This document shows, one piece after another, positions 8,651-17,503 of a stretch of DNA of 64,000 nt. The translations under genes and the position numbers were made by a program. The notes below the pieces were generated by a model that had not been told where the DNA came from, made no database searches, and was given only the letters and a program-made list of their open reading frames with translations. The stretch comes from Rubrivivax sp. (GTDB taxonomy: Bacteria; Pseudomonadota; Gammaproteobacteria; Burkholderiales; Burkholderiaceae). The DNA lies in the NCBI GenBank assembly GCA_016790225.1, contig JAEUOZ010000037.1:22166-86165 (forward strand). The letters are read 5' to 3'. The number at the start of each line of letters is the position of its first letter. Within the stretch, counting starts at the first letter, position 1.

Positions 8651-10480
8651 ATGCGTGTGATTGGAATTTCGGCGTACTACCACGACAGTGCTGCGGCCCT
8701 GGTGGACAACGGCACCATCGTCGCAGCCGCCCAGGAAGAGCGCTTCACGCGCAAGAAGCACGATGCGCGCTTCCCGGTGAATGCACTGGCCTACTGCCTG
8801 AGCCAGGGCGGCCTGACGCTGAAGGACATCGACCAGATCGTCTTCTACGACAAGCCCTTCCTGAAGTTCGAGCGCCTGGTCGAGACCTACCTCAGCTTCG
8901 CACCTCGCGGTTTTCGCAGCTTCCGGCTGTCGATCCCGCTGTGGCTGCGCGAAAAGCTCTTCCTGAAGGACCTGCTGCAGAAAGAGCTGAAGAAGGGCCC
9001 CGGCGGCGAGCAGTGGAACGGCAACCTGAATTTCAGCGAGCACCACCTGAGCCACGCGGCCAGCGCCTACTACCCCTCGCCCTTCGATGAAGCCCTGGTG
9101 CTCACGATGGACGGCGTGGGTGAATGGGCCACCACCTCGGCCGCGCGCGGCATGGGCAACAAGCTGGAGGTCTTCAAGGAGATCCACTTCCCGCACTCGC
9201 TGGGCCTGCTGTATTCGGCGTTCACGTACTACACGGGTTTCAAGGTCAACTCCGGCGAGTACAAGGTGATGGGCCTGGCGCCCTACGGCGAACCCAAGTA
9301 CGTCGACAAGATCTTCAAGCACCTCATCGACGTCAAGGAAGACGGCTCCTTCCGACTGGACATGCAGTACTTCGACTACTGCACGGGCCTGACGATGACG
9401 AACAGCAAGTTCGACGAGCTGTTCGGCGGTCCGCCGCGCAAGGCCAGCGAGATGCTCACGCAGCACCACATGGACCTGGCCGCCTCGCTGCAAGCCGCCA
9501 CCGAAGAGGTGGTGCTCAAGCTCACGCGCTCGATGCGCAAGGAGACGGGCATGCGCAACCTGTGCCTGGCCGGCGGCGTGGCGCTGAACTGCGTGGCCAA
9601 CGGCAAGGTGCTGCGCGATGGCGCCTTCGACAACATCTACATCCAGCCCGCAGCCGGCGATGCCGGCGGCGCACTGGGCGCCGCGCTGGTGGGCTACTAC
9701 TTCAACGGCAACCAGCCGCGCTCGGCCGGCATGGACGCGATGCACGGCTCCTACCTGGGCCCCGCCTTCACGCAGCCGGATATCGAAGCGCGCCTGATGG
9801 CGGCCGGCGCCCGGTTCACCACGCTGAACGACGACAACCTCGTCAACACCGTGGCCGGCGATCTGGCGCAGGGCAAGGCCCTGGGCTGGTTCCAGGGCCG
9901 CATGGAATTCGGACCGCGCGCGCTGGGCAACCGTTCCATCATCGGCGACCCGCGTTCGCCCTCGATGCAGAAGACGCTGAACCTGAAGGTGAAGTACCGC
10001 GAGAGCTTCCGGCCGTTTGCGCCTTCGGTGCTGCGCGAAAAGGTAGGCGACTGGTTCGAGCTGCAGGGAGACAGTCCCTACATGCTGCTGGTGGCCGATG
10101 TGAAGAAGGAGCGCTGGGTCGAGATGACGGCCGAGGAGCAGAAGCTCTTCGGCATCGAGAAGCTCAACGTGCCGCGCTCGGACATCCCGGCCGTGACCCA
10201 CGTCGATTACTCCGCCCGCATCCAGACCGTGCGCGAGGAGGTCAACCCCCGCTACCACGCGCTGCTGTCGGCCTTCGACAAGGCCACCGGCTGCCCGGTG
10301 CTGGTCAACACGAGCTTCAACGTGCGCGGCGAGCCCATCGTCGGCACGCCCGAGGATGCCTTCCGCTGCTTCATGGGCACCGAGCTGGACATCCTGGCCG
10401 TCGGCAATTGCTACCTGCGCAAGGAAGACCAGAATCCGGCGCTGAAGCAGAACTACGAAACGGCCTTCGAACTGGATTGA
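8651..10480 (+). CDS. Carbamoyltransferase (NodU/CmcH/TobZ family)
   Basis: 609 residues, the normal length. The N-terminal Kae1-like domain has GISAYYHDSAAAL at the start and the metal-binding EHHLSHAASAYY near residue 128. The C-terminal YrdC-like domain includes GRMEFGPRALGNRSI and VNTSFNVRGEPI. These enzymes transfer the carbamoyl group of carbamoyl phosphate, via carbamoyl-adenylate, to a hydroxyl group of a sugar or natural product. The acceptor cannot be read from the sequence; the neighbouring SGNH hydrolase and lipoprotein fit a cell-surface glycan or exported metabolite better than a large biosynthetic gene cluster. Confidence 0.92.
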   Translation: MRVIGISAYYHDSAAALVDNGTIVAAAQEERFTRKKHDARFPVNALAYCLSQGGLTLKDIDQIVFYDKPFLKFERLVETYLSFAPRGFRSFRLSIPLWLREKLFLKDLLQKELKKGPGGEQWNGNLNFSEHHLSHAASAYYPSPFDEALVLTMDGVGEWATTSAARGMGNKLEVFKEIHFPHSLGLLYSAFTYYTGFKVNSGEYKVMGLAPYGEPKYVDKIFKHLIDVKEDGSFRLDMQYFDYCTGLTMTNSKFDELFGGPPRKASEMLTQHHMDLAASLQAATEEVVLKLTRSMRKETGMRNLCLAGGVALNCVANGKVLRDGAFDNIYIQPAAGDAGGALGAALVGYYFNGNQPRSAGMDAMHGSYLGPAFTQPDIEARLMAAGARFTTLNDDNLVNTVAGDLAQGKALGWFQGRMEFGPRALGNRSIIGDPRSPSMQKTLNLKVKYRESFRPFAPSVLREKVGDWFELQGDSPYMLLVADVKKERWVEMTAEEQKLFGIEKLNVPRSDIPAVTHVDYSARIQTVREEVNPRYHALLSAFDKATGCPVLVNTSFNVRGEPIVGTPEDAFRCFMGTELDILAVGNCYLRKEDQNPALKQNYETAFELD

Positions 10481-10558
10481 GCCCGGCCGGCGGCGCGTGC
10501 TCCGTGCCCGCCGCCGAAGCCCGGCGCTGCAGCCAGCCCGAAGCCGCGGGAGACACCC

Positions 10559-11581
10559 ATGCTCAAACGATGGATCGCCAATGCGCTGACGGTGCTCGTC
10601 ATGCTGGCCGTGATGCTCGGCATCGCCGAGTTCGCGATTCCGCACCTCGTGACCCTGCGCAACGTCGGGGCCTCGTTCACGCAGTACGACCCCGTGATGT
10701 GGAAGCGGCTGAAGCCCGATTTCCAGACCACGCGCGTGACGCCGGACTTCACGATGACGTTCAGCACCAACTCGCTGGGCGCGCGTGGCCCGCAGCCGCG
10801 AGGCGAGCTCACGCAGCCGATCCTCTTCCTCGGCGACAGCTTCACCATGGGCTATGGTGTCTCCGACGGGCAGGAGTTTCCGGCCCTCATCCAGCAGGAG
10901 CTGGTCAAACGTCACGGCGACAAGGCGCCCTATGTGCTCAACCTGGGCATGGGCGCCTCGGGCAACGGTTTCTGGATCAAGCAGCTCACGCATACCGCGG
11001 CCCGCGTCCAGCCGCGCCTGGTGGTGCTGCAGGTGCTGGAAAACGACTTCTGGGACAACCAGGTCGAGCGCCTGTTCGAGCTGGACAAGGACGGCAAGCT
11101 GGTCGAGCTGCCGGTTCCGCAGCCGGGTTTGGTGCGGCGCGTGCAGAACCTGATCGAGCAGGTGCCGGGCCTGGCCAGCTCCAACCTCGTGGGCCTGGTG
11201 CGGCAAGCCGCCTCGCAGGATCCGACGATCACGCTGACCGGTGCCGCTGCCAACGCGCCAGCCGCCTCGGCACCGGCCAAGACACAGCTGGAGCCCGGCG
11301 ACCCCTTGACCCTCAGGATCATCGAAGCCGCCCTGCAGCGCTGCCGCAGCCAGGGATGGCCGGTCGTGCTGCTCTCCGTGGGCCTGCCCGGGCCGCAGAA
11401 GGCCGCCATCCGCCAGCTGGCCGAGGCCAGCCAGACGCCGATCATCGAATTGCCATCGAAGGACGAGCGGCCTGAGCTCTACTTCAAGATCGACGGCCAC
11501 TGGAATGCCCAGGGCAACGCCGATACCGCACGGCAGCTGATGGCCCGCATCGACGAGCTGAAGCTGCTGCCGCTGCCGTGA
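10559..11581 (+). CDS. Membrane-anchored SGNH/GDSL hydrolase
   Basis: 340 residues. An N-terminal hydrophobic anchor (about 7-27) is followed by a block I GDSFTMGYG with Ser94 and, near the end, a block V DGHWNAQG (Asp312, His314), the catalytic triad of SGNH esterases/acyltransferases. The fold and topology resemble AlgX/AlgJ-type O-acyl-modifying proteins. GGGAG precedes the ATG. It lies 78 bases after the carbamoyltransferase and is probably the next step in modification or de-esterification of the same surface compound. The substrate is unknown. Confidence 0.8.
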   Translation: MLKRWIANALTVLVMLAVMLGIAEFAIPHLVTLRNVGASFTQYDPVMWKRLKPDFQTTRVTPDFTMTFSTNSLGARGPQPRGELTQPILFLGDSFTMGYGVSDGQEFPALIQQELVKRHGDKAPYVLNLGMGASGNGFWIKQLTHTAARVQPRLVVLQVLENDFWDNQVERLFELDKDGKLVELPVPQPGLVRRVQNLIEQVPGLASSNLVGLVRQAASQDPTITLTGAAANAPAASAPAKTQLEPGDPLTLRIIEAALQRCRSQGWPVVLLSVGLPGPQKAAIRQLAEASQTPIIELPSKDERPELYFKIDGHWNAQGNADTARQLMARIDELKLLPLP

Positions 11582-11639
11582 TCCCGGCGGCCCAGTCCGT
11601 CGTTCGTCGCACCGCAGGCGCCAGCCCCTCGCCCGCCCG

Positions 11640-12884
11640 TTGACGCCAGCGCCCGTGCGGCGCAGCATCCTGCCCGTGAAGACGCTGGATCGTCTGCGAG
11701 GCACCTGGCAAGCGCTGCGACGCCTGGGCCGTTGCGCCTGTGCGCTGGGCGGCCTGATGCTCGTCAGCGCCTGCAGCACGGTAGCGCCCACGCTGCCGGC
11801 AGGCTCGGCCGGCTGGCCCGATGCGGCCTATGGCCCTGAAGTCGCCGTGCCCACTCAGGACGACATCTTTGCCGTCACGCCGGCCATGCAGACCTACCTG
11901 CGCACCGAAGCCGCGCGGGAGATCCGCGTGCGCGGCGCCTACCGCGGCCTGGTGGAGGCGCTCTACCAGCAGGGGCGCCTGCGCCTGGAGTACGACAGCA
12001 GCCGCACGCGGACCGCGGCCGAGGCCTTCGAGGCGCGCCAGGGTGATTGCCTGTCCCTGGTGGTGATGACCGCGGCGCTGGCGCGCCACCTGGGCCTGGC
12101 CGTGCGCTACCAGGACATGGAAACCGAAGTCTGGGAACGCCGCGAAGAAGCGGCGCTGGACCTGCGCATCGGCCACGTCAACATCCTGCTGGGTCACGAC
12201 AGCGGCGCGGTGCGCAGCGCCGGCAGCGGCACAACCTGGCTGCTGGTGGACTTCATGCCCTCGCCCGAGCTGAATCCCCGGCTCGGCCGACCCGTGGAAG
12301 AGTCGCGCATCGTCGCCATGTGGCTCAACAACCGCGCCAGCGAAGCGCTGGTGCGCGGTGACCTGCGCACGGCGTACTGGCATGCCAAGGCCGCCTTGCA
12401 GGCCGACCCTCGCTTCGCCCATGGCTGGAATACGCTGGGCGTGGTGCACAGCCGCCACGGCCTGGCTGCCGAAGCCCAGGCTGCCTTGCGCGAAGCCCTG
12501 CGCCAGGACAACCGGCACACCGCCGCCATGGCCAACCTGGTGGGCGTGCTGATGCAGCAAGGGCTCGATGCAGAGGCCGAGCAGTGGCTGCAACGTCACC
12601 GCGCCCTGCAGCCGGACAACCCCATGACCCTGTTCACCCGCGCCCAGCAGGCGCTGGACCGTCAGGAGTGGTCGCAGGCCCGCCGTCTGCTGCAGCGCGC
12701 CCTGGCCCAGGGCGGCGATTGGCATGAACTGCACTTCGCCCTGGCACGCGCCTACGCCGGCCTGCGCTTGCCTGAGCTCGCCGAACGCCACCTCGCCCTG
12801 GCCGAGCAGCACGGCAGCTCCCCGGCCGTGCGATCGCGGTATGCCCGCAAGCTGGAGATGCTGCGGGCGACGCGTCTGCAGTGA
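11640..12884 (+). CDS. Lipoprotein with transglutaminase-like core and TPR repeats
   Basis: 414 residues from a TTG at 11640; a GTG at 11676 is an alternative start, and neither has a clear ribosome site. A basic N-terminus and hydrophobic stretch end in a lipobox VSAC (Cys near 45), so it is probably an outer-membrane lipoprotein. A transglutaminase-like core is suggested by QGDCLSLVVMTAALARHLGL (Cys and helix) and later GHVNILL (His). From about residue 240 to the end there are four TPR-like helical pairs, such as AHGWNTLGVVHSRHGLAAEA. This combination is common in proteins tied to peptidoglycan or exopolysaccharide work. It ends the carbamoyltransferase cluster. Confidence 0.65.
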   Translation: MTPAPVRRSILPVKTLDRLRGTWQALRRLGRCACALGGLMLVSACSTVAPTLPAGSAGWPDAAYGPEVAVPTQDDIFAVTPAMQTYLRTEAAREIRVRGAYRGLVEALYQQGRLRLEYDSSRTRTAAEAFEARQGDCLSLVVMTAALARHLGLAVRYQDMETEVWERREEAALDLRIGHVNILLGHDSGAVRSAGSGTTWLLVDFMPSPELNPRLGRPVEESRIVAMWLNNRASEALVRGDLRTAYWHAKAALQADPRFAHGWNTLGVVHSRHGLAAEAQAALREALRQDNRHTAAMANLVGVLMQQGLDAEAEQWLQRHRALQPDNPMTLFTRAQQALDRQEWSQARRLLQRALAQGGDWHELHFALARAYAGLRLPELAERHLALAEQHGSSPAVRSRYARKLEMLRATRLQ

Positions 12885-13191
12885 GCTCCGGGATCGGCGC
12901 CGTCATCTGCCTTGTGTAGAAACGCGGGCGGCAGCCTTTGCGCCGGCGCCAGCGCCGGGGTTGAATGGCGCGTCGCGGCCCGGGCAGCCGGGACCGCAAG
13001 CCGTCTTCAGGGCGCCATTCACCCGCCTCGATACAACGCAGCGTCCCAGGCACACCGACCGCGCCCGGCGCGTACCAGGACTGCAAGACAGGGTCGCCTG
13101 ACAAGGCGAGTCCCTGGCTGTGGGCCATCGGACAGCAGGCGCCGACGCAGGCACCACAAGTGCTTCGAATTCTTTCTTCAGGGAGCTTCAG
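12885..13191. other. Gene-free spacer with long-range inverted repeat
   Basis: No convincing gene. GAATGGCGC near 12963 is matched by GCGCCATTC near 13013-13021, which would place about 50 bases in a loop. The last bases hold the ribosome site (GGGAG) of the next small gene. No riboswitch class was recognised. Confidence 0.3.
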
Positions 13192-13584
13192 ATGGAATAT
13201 GTCTACATGCCCGTGCAATGGGCACCCGGCAACCTCAATCAGCCCATTCTTCCCAACTGGTCGTTCAACCTGTTCAACGTGAACATGGGTACATCGTCCA
13301 ATGCCGCGATCGAACAGCAGGCCCTGGTCAAGGTCGGCAGCTACGGCAAGCAGATCGGCCGCCTCGCCGAGGCCGTGGAGCTGCTGATCGACAAGCTGCA
13401 GCTCATCGAGAACGCCGATCTGACGCAAGCCGAGAAAGACACCTTGACGGTCTTCCTTGCCGACGTAGCCGCAGTCCGCAAGATCAAGAAGGAGGCGTCC
13501 TCGCGGTCGCTGCTGCGTCCGGGCCCGGATGCGTCATCGGCACCGCTTCGAAAGAAGCTCGGTGCTGGGCATGCGTCCCTCTGA
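13192..13584 (+). CDS. Hypothetical 130-residue protein
   Basis: Not recognised. The start at MEYVYMPVQWAPG has GGGAG eight bases upstream; the longer frame from 13120 lacks support. The N-terminal third is rich in Asn, Pro and aromatic residues (NQPILPNWSFNLFNVNMG). The middle (about 45-100) is a predicted amphipathic helical region with LAEAVELLIDKLQLIE. The tail is basic. There is no signal peptide and no membrane segment. It stands alone, convergent with the alpha/beta hydrolase gene downstream. AT content is a little higher than in its neighbours, which may indicate transfer. Confidence 0.6.
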   Translation: MEYVYMPVQWAPGNLNQPILPNWSFNLFNVNMGTSSNAAIEQQALVKVGSYGKQIGRLAEAVELLIDKLQLIENADLTQAEKDTLTVFLADVAAVRKIKKEASSRSLLRPGPDASSAPLRKKLGAGHASL

Positions 13585-13673
13585 ACCTGGCGAGCAGCGC
13601 TCGATGCCTGAGCAGGCCTCCCTGATCCAGCGCGGCCAAGCTGAACCCGAATCCACCATCGGCTCTCCGCCCC

Positions 13674-14564
13674 TCACCCGCGCCGCGCATTGGCCGCAAT
13701 GCCCTGAGCCATACGCTCCAGCAGCGCTTCGGGCAGGTCGTGGCCCATGCCTTCGATGAAGTCGGCCTGCGCGCCGCGGATCTGTTCGGCCAGCTGTCGA
13801 CCGCATTCGATCGGGACGAGCGGATCGGCGACACCATGGATGACCAGCGTGGGGGATTCGATGCGGGGCAGCAGCGCGCTGCGATCGCCGTCGGCCATGA
13901 TGGCCAGCAGCTGGCGGGCGGAGCCGGCGGGGTGCCAGGCGCGCTGGACGAAAACCTGCGCACGTGCCTGCAGACGTTCGGGCCGCGTGGGGTAAGCCGG
14001 GCTGCCGATCACGCGAAACAGACGCTGCACCCACGCCACCGCGGCATCCTCCTGCCCCGGCCCCTGGCCCATGGGGCGGGACATCAGCTCGCGCTGCACC
14101 TGCAGCGAAGGCATGGGCAGCTTGCGCGAGCCGCTGCTGGTCATGATGAGGCTCAGGCTGGCCACGCGCGACGGTGCGCCCACCGCGATGTGCTGCGCGA
14201 TCATGCCGCCCATGGATGCGCCGCACACGTGCGCCCGTGCCACGCCCAGCGCATCCATCACGCCCAGGGCATCCTGCGCCATCTCGCGCAGCGTGTAGAC
14301 ATGCGGCACGGACATGCGCAGCGCATAGCGTATCGCGGCCAGCGGCATGCTGGGCACGCCGCGGTCGTCAAATCCCTGGCTCAGGCCGATGTCGCGGTTG
14401 TCGAAGCGGACCACCCGAAAGCCCTTGGCGACCAGCGCCTGCACCAGTTCCTCAGGCCAGGCGATCAGCTGCATCCCCAGGCCCATGATGAGCAGCAGCA
14501 CGGGGCCATCGCGCGGGCCTTGATCGTCGATCTTGATCTGCAGGCCGTTGGCCAGGACATGCAT
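13674..14564 (-). CDS. Alpha/beta hydrolase
   Basis: 296 residues from the ATG at 14564 (MHVLANGLQIKIDDQG), preceded by GGGAG; upstream codons are Arg/Ala-rich and not conserved. The nucleophile elbow is GASMGG (Ser117). An Asp follows in HGVADPLVP and the His in EGMGHDLP, completing the triad. FDNRDIGLS is typical of the family of esterases and haloperoxidase-like hydrolases. It is the last gene of a minus-strand group behind another hydrolase and a wax ester synthase, so a role in lipid or ester turnover is plausible. The substrate is not known. Confidence 0.8.
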   Translation of the reverse strand: MHVLANGLQIKIDDQGPRDGPVLLLIMGLGMQLIAWPEELVQALVAKGFRVVRFDNRDIGLSQGFDDRGVPSMPLAAIRYALRMSVPHVYTLREMAQDALGVMDALGVARAHVCGASMGGMIAQHIAVGAPSRVASLSLIMTSSGSRKLPMPSLQVQRELMSRPMGQGPGQEDAAVAWVQRLFRVIGSPAYPTRPERLQARAQVFVQRAWHPAGSARQLLAIMADGDRSALLPRIESPTLVIHGVADPLVPIECGRQLAEQIRGAQADFIEGMGHDLPEALLERMAQGIAANARRG

Positions 14565-14649
14565 GCTCAGGCTCCCGGGCTGGCGCAGCGCATCGCCCCG
14601 GGCTGCAGCTCGCAGCCGCTCGGGCCGCGGCGCCGGCAATCCGGCTTCA

Positions 14650-15549
14650 TCAGTACCACCGTGTCACCGCCTCGGGCTGGTGGGCCACCTTGAAGAACCA
14701 GCGACGCGCGCCGGCCACATCGAAGCGCTGCCAGCGCCGCGGATCCTGCCGCAAGCGATCGGCGATGGCATAGAGCGCCATCGGGTTGAGCCCCATGCCG
14801 ATGTGGCTGGCGTGCACCTCGATGTTCTCGGTGTGCGCGTGCTCCGGCGGGTTGATGCTGCACGGCCAGGCGACGATGCCGTCGGTCTTGCTGTAGATCG
14901 AGGTGGTGGGCACCGGCGGCGGCTGGCGCACCTCGGCCAGCAGCCGGTCATCGTGCGCGTGCTGGCCGCTCACCCACTCGTAGAAGCGCCAGGCGTTGGT
15001 GGCACGAGGGTGGCCGGCAAAGGGCGTGCCCAGCGTGATGACGCAACGGATGCGCTGGGGCATCTCCTTGGCGATCTCGCGCGCATAGATGCCACCCAGG
15101 CTCCAGCCGACCAGGCTCACCGGTTCGCCGTGGCGCTCATGGATATCGGCGATGCGCGCATGGCAGCCTTCCAGCACGCCGGGGCGGGGGCCGAAGTTCT
15201 GCCCCAACTCCCAACCATAGGCGCTGTAGCCTTGTTGCGTGAGAAAGCGCCGCAAGGCCAGCGTGCTGGTGTCGGAGGCCCCCAGGCCAGGAAAGACCAG
15301 CACCGGGTGGCCATCACCCGCCGGAAGACGGGAAAAGAAGGGCGAAACCGCCACCAGCGCCAGTGCTTCCCACGGGGCGCGGCCTTCCAGCATCACCAGC
15401 CAGGGCCCGGGGGCGGACAGGTCCGCCGGCCAGGGCCTGGACGAGGCTGCCTCGCCCGCGGCGGGCGCGCCCTCAGCGGCCGGGTCAGCGCCGGCATCGA
15501 CAGCAGCAGGTTCAGCTTGTGACGCGCGGGATCGGCGGCGATAGCTCAT
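14650..15549 (-). CDS. Lipase-like alpha/beta hydrolase
   Basis: 299 residues. A 40-residue Ala/Pro-rich N-terminus leads to the core: oxyanion loop VFPGLGASD, nucleophile GWSLGG (Ser150), and VITLGTPFAG, a motif of triacylglycerol-lipase-like hydrolases. It starts 36 bases after the wax ester synthase/DGAT stop and so is almost certainly co-transcribed with it. A role in mobilising or remodelling the neutral lipids made by that enzyme is inferred. No secretion signal is evident. Confidence 0.78.
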   Translation of the reverse strand: MSYRRRSRASQAEPAAVDAGADPAAEGAPAAGEAASSRPWPADLSAPGPWLVMLEGRAPWEALALVAVSPFFSRLPAGDGHPVLVFPGLGASDTSTLALRRFLTQQGYSAYGWELGQNFGPRPGVLEGCHARIADIHERHGEPVSLVGWSLGGIYAREIAKEMPQRIRCVITLGTPFAGHPRATNAWRFYEWVSGQHAHDDRLLAEVRQPPPVPTTSIYSKTDGIVAWPCSINPPEHAHTENIEVHASHIGMGLNPMALYAIADRLRQDPRRWQRFDVAGARRWFFKVAHQPEAVTRWY

Positions 15550-15585
15550 GCGGGGCGGCTGGGGGGCTCGACAAGGAAGCCCATG

Positions 15586-17349
15586 CTAGCGAGATCGTCG
15601 CGCCTTTCCTGGAGCGCTTGCCCTAGTCGGCTTTGTCGCCCGCGTGACAGCTTCCAGGCTGCCGCTGACCTTGCGGCCCAGTGCACCCAGCTGGCCCACC
15701 GCCTGCGTGACGGCGCCGCCCACACTGCTGGCGACGCCGCGCGCAGTCTGGCGCTCCTTGCCGCCCTTGATGGCGCGCGTCACGGCGCCGCTCACCGCAT
15801 CGGTCACCGCGCCGCTGACGCCTTCAGCCACCCGGCCGCCGATCGTGCGGGCCGCGCGCCCCACGCGCTCGGCCGCGCTGGCGGTCTCTTCCTCGGCTTC
15901 GCCGGGCAGTGGCAGCGCGCGCACGTCGTCCAGGGCGACCATCAGCGCCTCGGCCAGATCCTTCACATCCGGCATCGCGCGGGCATCGGCCATGAGGCCG
16001 AAGTCCATCGATTGATCGAAGCTCTGCACGGTGACGTTCAGGCCCATGCCGTGCACCACGATGCTGGCCGGGTAGTTGGTCAGCACGCGGGCGCCCGCCA
16101 GATAGAGCGGCACCTGCGGACCTGGAACGTTGGAGATCACGACATTGGCCACCTGGGGGATGCGCTCGGCCACCTTGGCCTTGCCGTAGAGGTTGGCCGC
16201 CGCCTCCATCAGCCAGGGCACGCCGATGGACGGAAAGTCCGTCGGCAGGATGCTCTTGACGCTGCCCATCGCGGCCTTCATGGCCTTGCTGGCCGCGACG
16301 ATGTGCTGCAGCCGCTTGCGCGGATCGGCGATGTGCGTGCCCAGGCTGATCAGGCTCATCGAGGCCTGGTTGTCCGAGGCCGTGTCGCCCGCATCGCGCA
16401 GCGAGATCGGCACGGCGGCCACCAGGCTCTTGCGCGGCAGGTGCTTGTGCTTGCCCAGGTGCCGGCGCAGCGCCGTGGACACCAGCATCAGCACCAGATC
16501 GTTGAGCGTGGCCTCATGCGCCCGGGCCAGGAACTTCATCTCCTTCAGCGGCAGGCTCACGGCGCCGAAGGCGCGACCGGTGGTGACCGACGCGTTCATC
16601 GGCGTCGTGGGCGCCAGCGTCAGGTTGCCCGGCCCCTGGGGCGCATTGCCCAGCAGCGAAGAGCGCCCGATGACCAGCTTGGCCGCGCCGGCCAGGGTGC
16701 CCACGGTGCTGGGCAGCTCGCGCACGATGCGCGCCACCTGCGCGGCCTCGGTCGCCAGGGCACCGCGCAGCATCTCCACCATGTCCAGCTTGAAGGTCTT
16801 GACACGCTTGGACGGCCGGATCTCGATCTCGCGCGGCTGCGGACTCACATCGAGTATGACGTTAGCCAGCGCAACAGCCGCCTGGCCATCGACCGCCGCG
16901 TGGTGCAGCTGGGAATACACGCCCACCTGCTTGCGTCCGTTGGGTGCCGCCGGCAGGCCCTCGACCACATGGAACTTCCACAAGGGCTTGTTGCGGTCCA
17001 GCAGGATCGGGTGCTGGCGTGCGATCACGCCTTCCATCAGCGACAGCGCATCCTTGCCGCGAGTCTCGTCCTTGCCCAGGCGGATCTCCACGACATGTTC
17101 GTCCAGATCGGGCTCCGCATCCACCCAGGCCGGGTTGGCCAGGTTCAGCGGCATCCACCACAGCCGCCGACGCAGCGCCGGCGTGGCCGGCATGCGCGCC
17201 TGCAGGTGGCGGCGCAGATCCTTCACGTAGCGGCCCTTGTAGCCCTCCGGCAGCTCCAGCAGGTGCAGCGCGCCCACGTGCATGGGCATCTCGGGCGTTT
17301 CGAGATACAGGAAGGTGGCGTCCAGGCCGGACAGCTGCTTCATGCTCAT
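15586..17349 (-). CDS. Wax ester synthase/diacylglycerol acyltransferase (WS/DGAT)
   Basis: 587 residues. The acyltransferase motif HHAAVDG is at 149-155, and the start MSMKQLSGLDATFLYLE is the family opening. GAGGAG precedes the ATG. A conserved NVPGP motif follows in the C-terminal domain. Such enzymes make wax esters or triacylglycerol from acyl-CoA for storage. About 100 extra residues at the C-terminus (from about 480) are rich in Ala, Gly, Val and Lys, with alternating GGAVTQAVGQ-type segments, and go beyond the usual 450-500 residues. This tail could bind lipid droplets or membranes. Two hydrolases follow in the operon. Confidence 0.9.
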   Translation of the reverse strand: MSMKQLSGLDATFLYLETPEMPMHVGALHLLELPEGYKGRYVKDLRRHLQARMPATPALRRRLWWMPLNLANPAWVDAEPDLDEHVVEIRLGKDETRGKDALSLMEGVIARQHPILLDRNKPLWKFHVVEGLPAAPNGRKQVGVYSQLHHAAVDGQAAVALANVILDVSPQPREIEIRPSKRVKTFKLDMVEMLRGALATEAAQVARIVRELPSTVGTLAGAAKLVIGRSSLLGNAPQGPGNLTLAPTTPMNASVTTGRAFGAVSLPLKEMKFLARAHEATLNDLVLMLVSTALRRHLGKHKHLPRKSLVAAVPISLRDAGDTASDNQASMSLISLGTHIADPRKRLQHIVAASKAMKAAMGSVKSILPTDFPSIGVPWLMEAAANLYGKAKVAERIPQVANVVISNVPGPQVPLYLAGARVLTNYPASIVVHGMGLNVTVQSFDQSMDFGLMADARAMPDVKDLAEALMVALDDVRALPLPGEAEEETASAAERVGRAARTIGGRVAEGVSGAVTDAVSGAVTRAIKGGKERQTARGVASSVGGAVTQAVGQLGALGRKVSGSLEAVTRATKPTRASAPGKARRSR

Positions 17350-17503
17350 CGGGGCTCCTCGCGCGGTGGTGCCCGATCCTAGCTGCGGCTCAGGCTCAGC
17401 CGTCTGCGGGTTCCTCCGGCTGGACGCCCGGCCATCGCCGCCTGGCCCGCGCCGGGCTTTGCCGCGGCATGCAGCGCGCAGGCCGGGTGCGCACGCCGCG
17501 GCG

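Noticed and set aside
8594..11791. A 1065-codon open frame on the minus strand
   Set aside because: It lies opposite the carbamoyltransferase and SGNH hydrolase, is His/Gln/Arg-rich without any domain, and is the mirror of GC-biased codon use.
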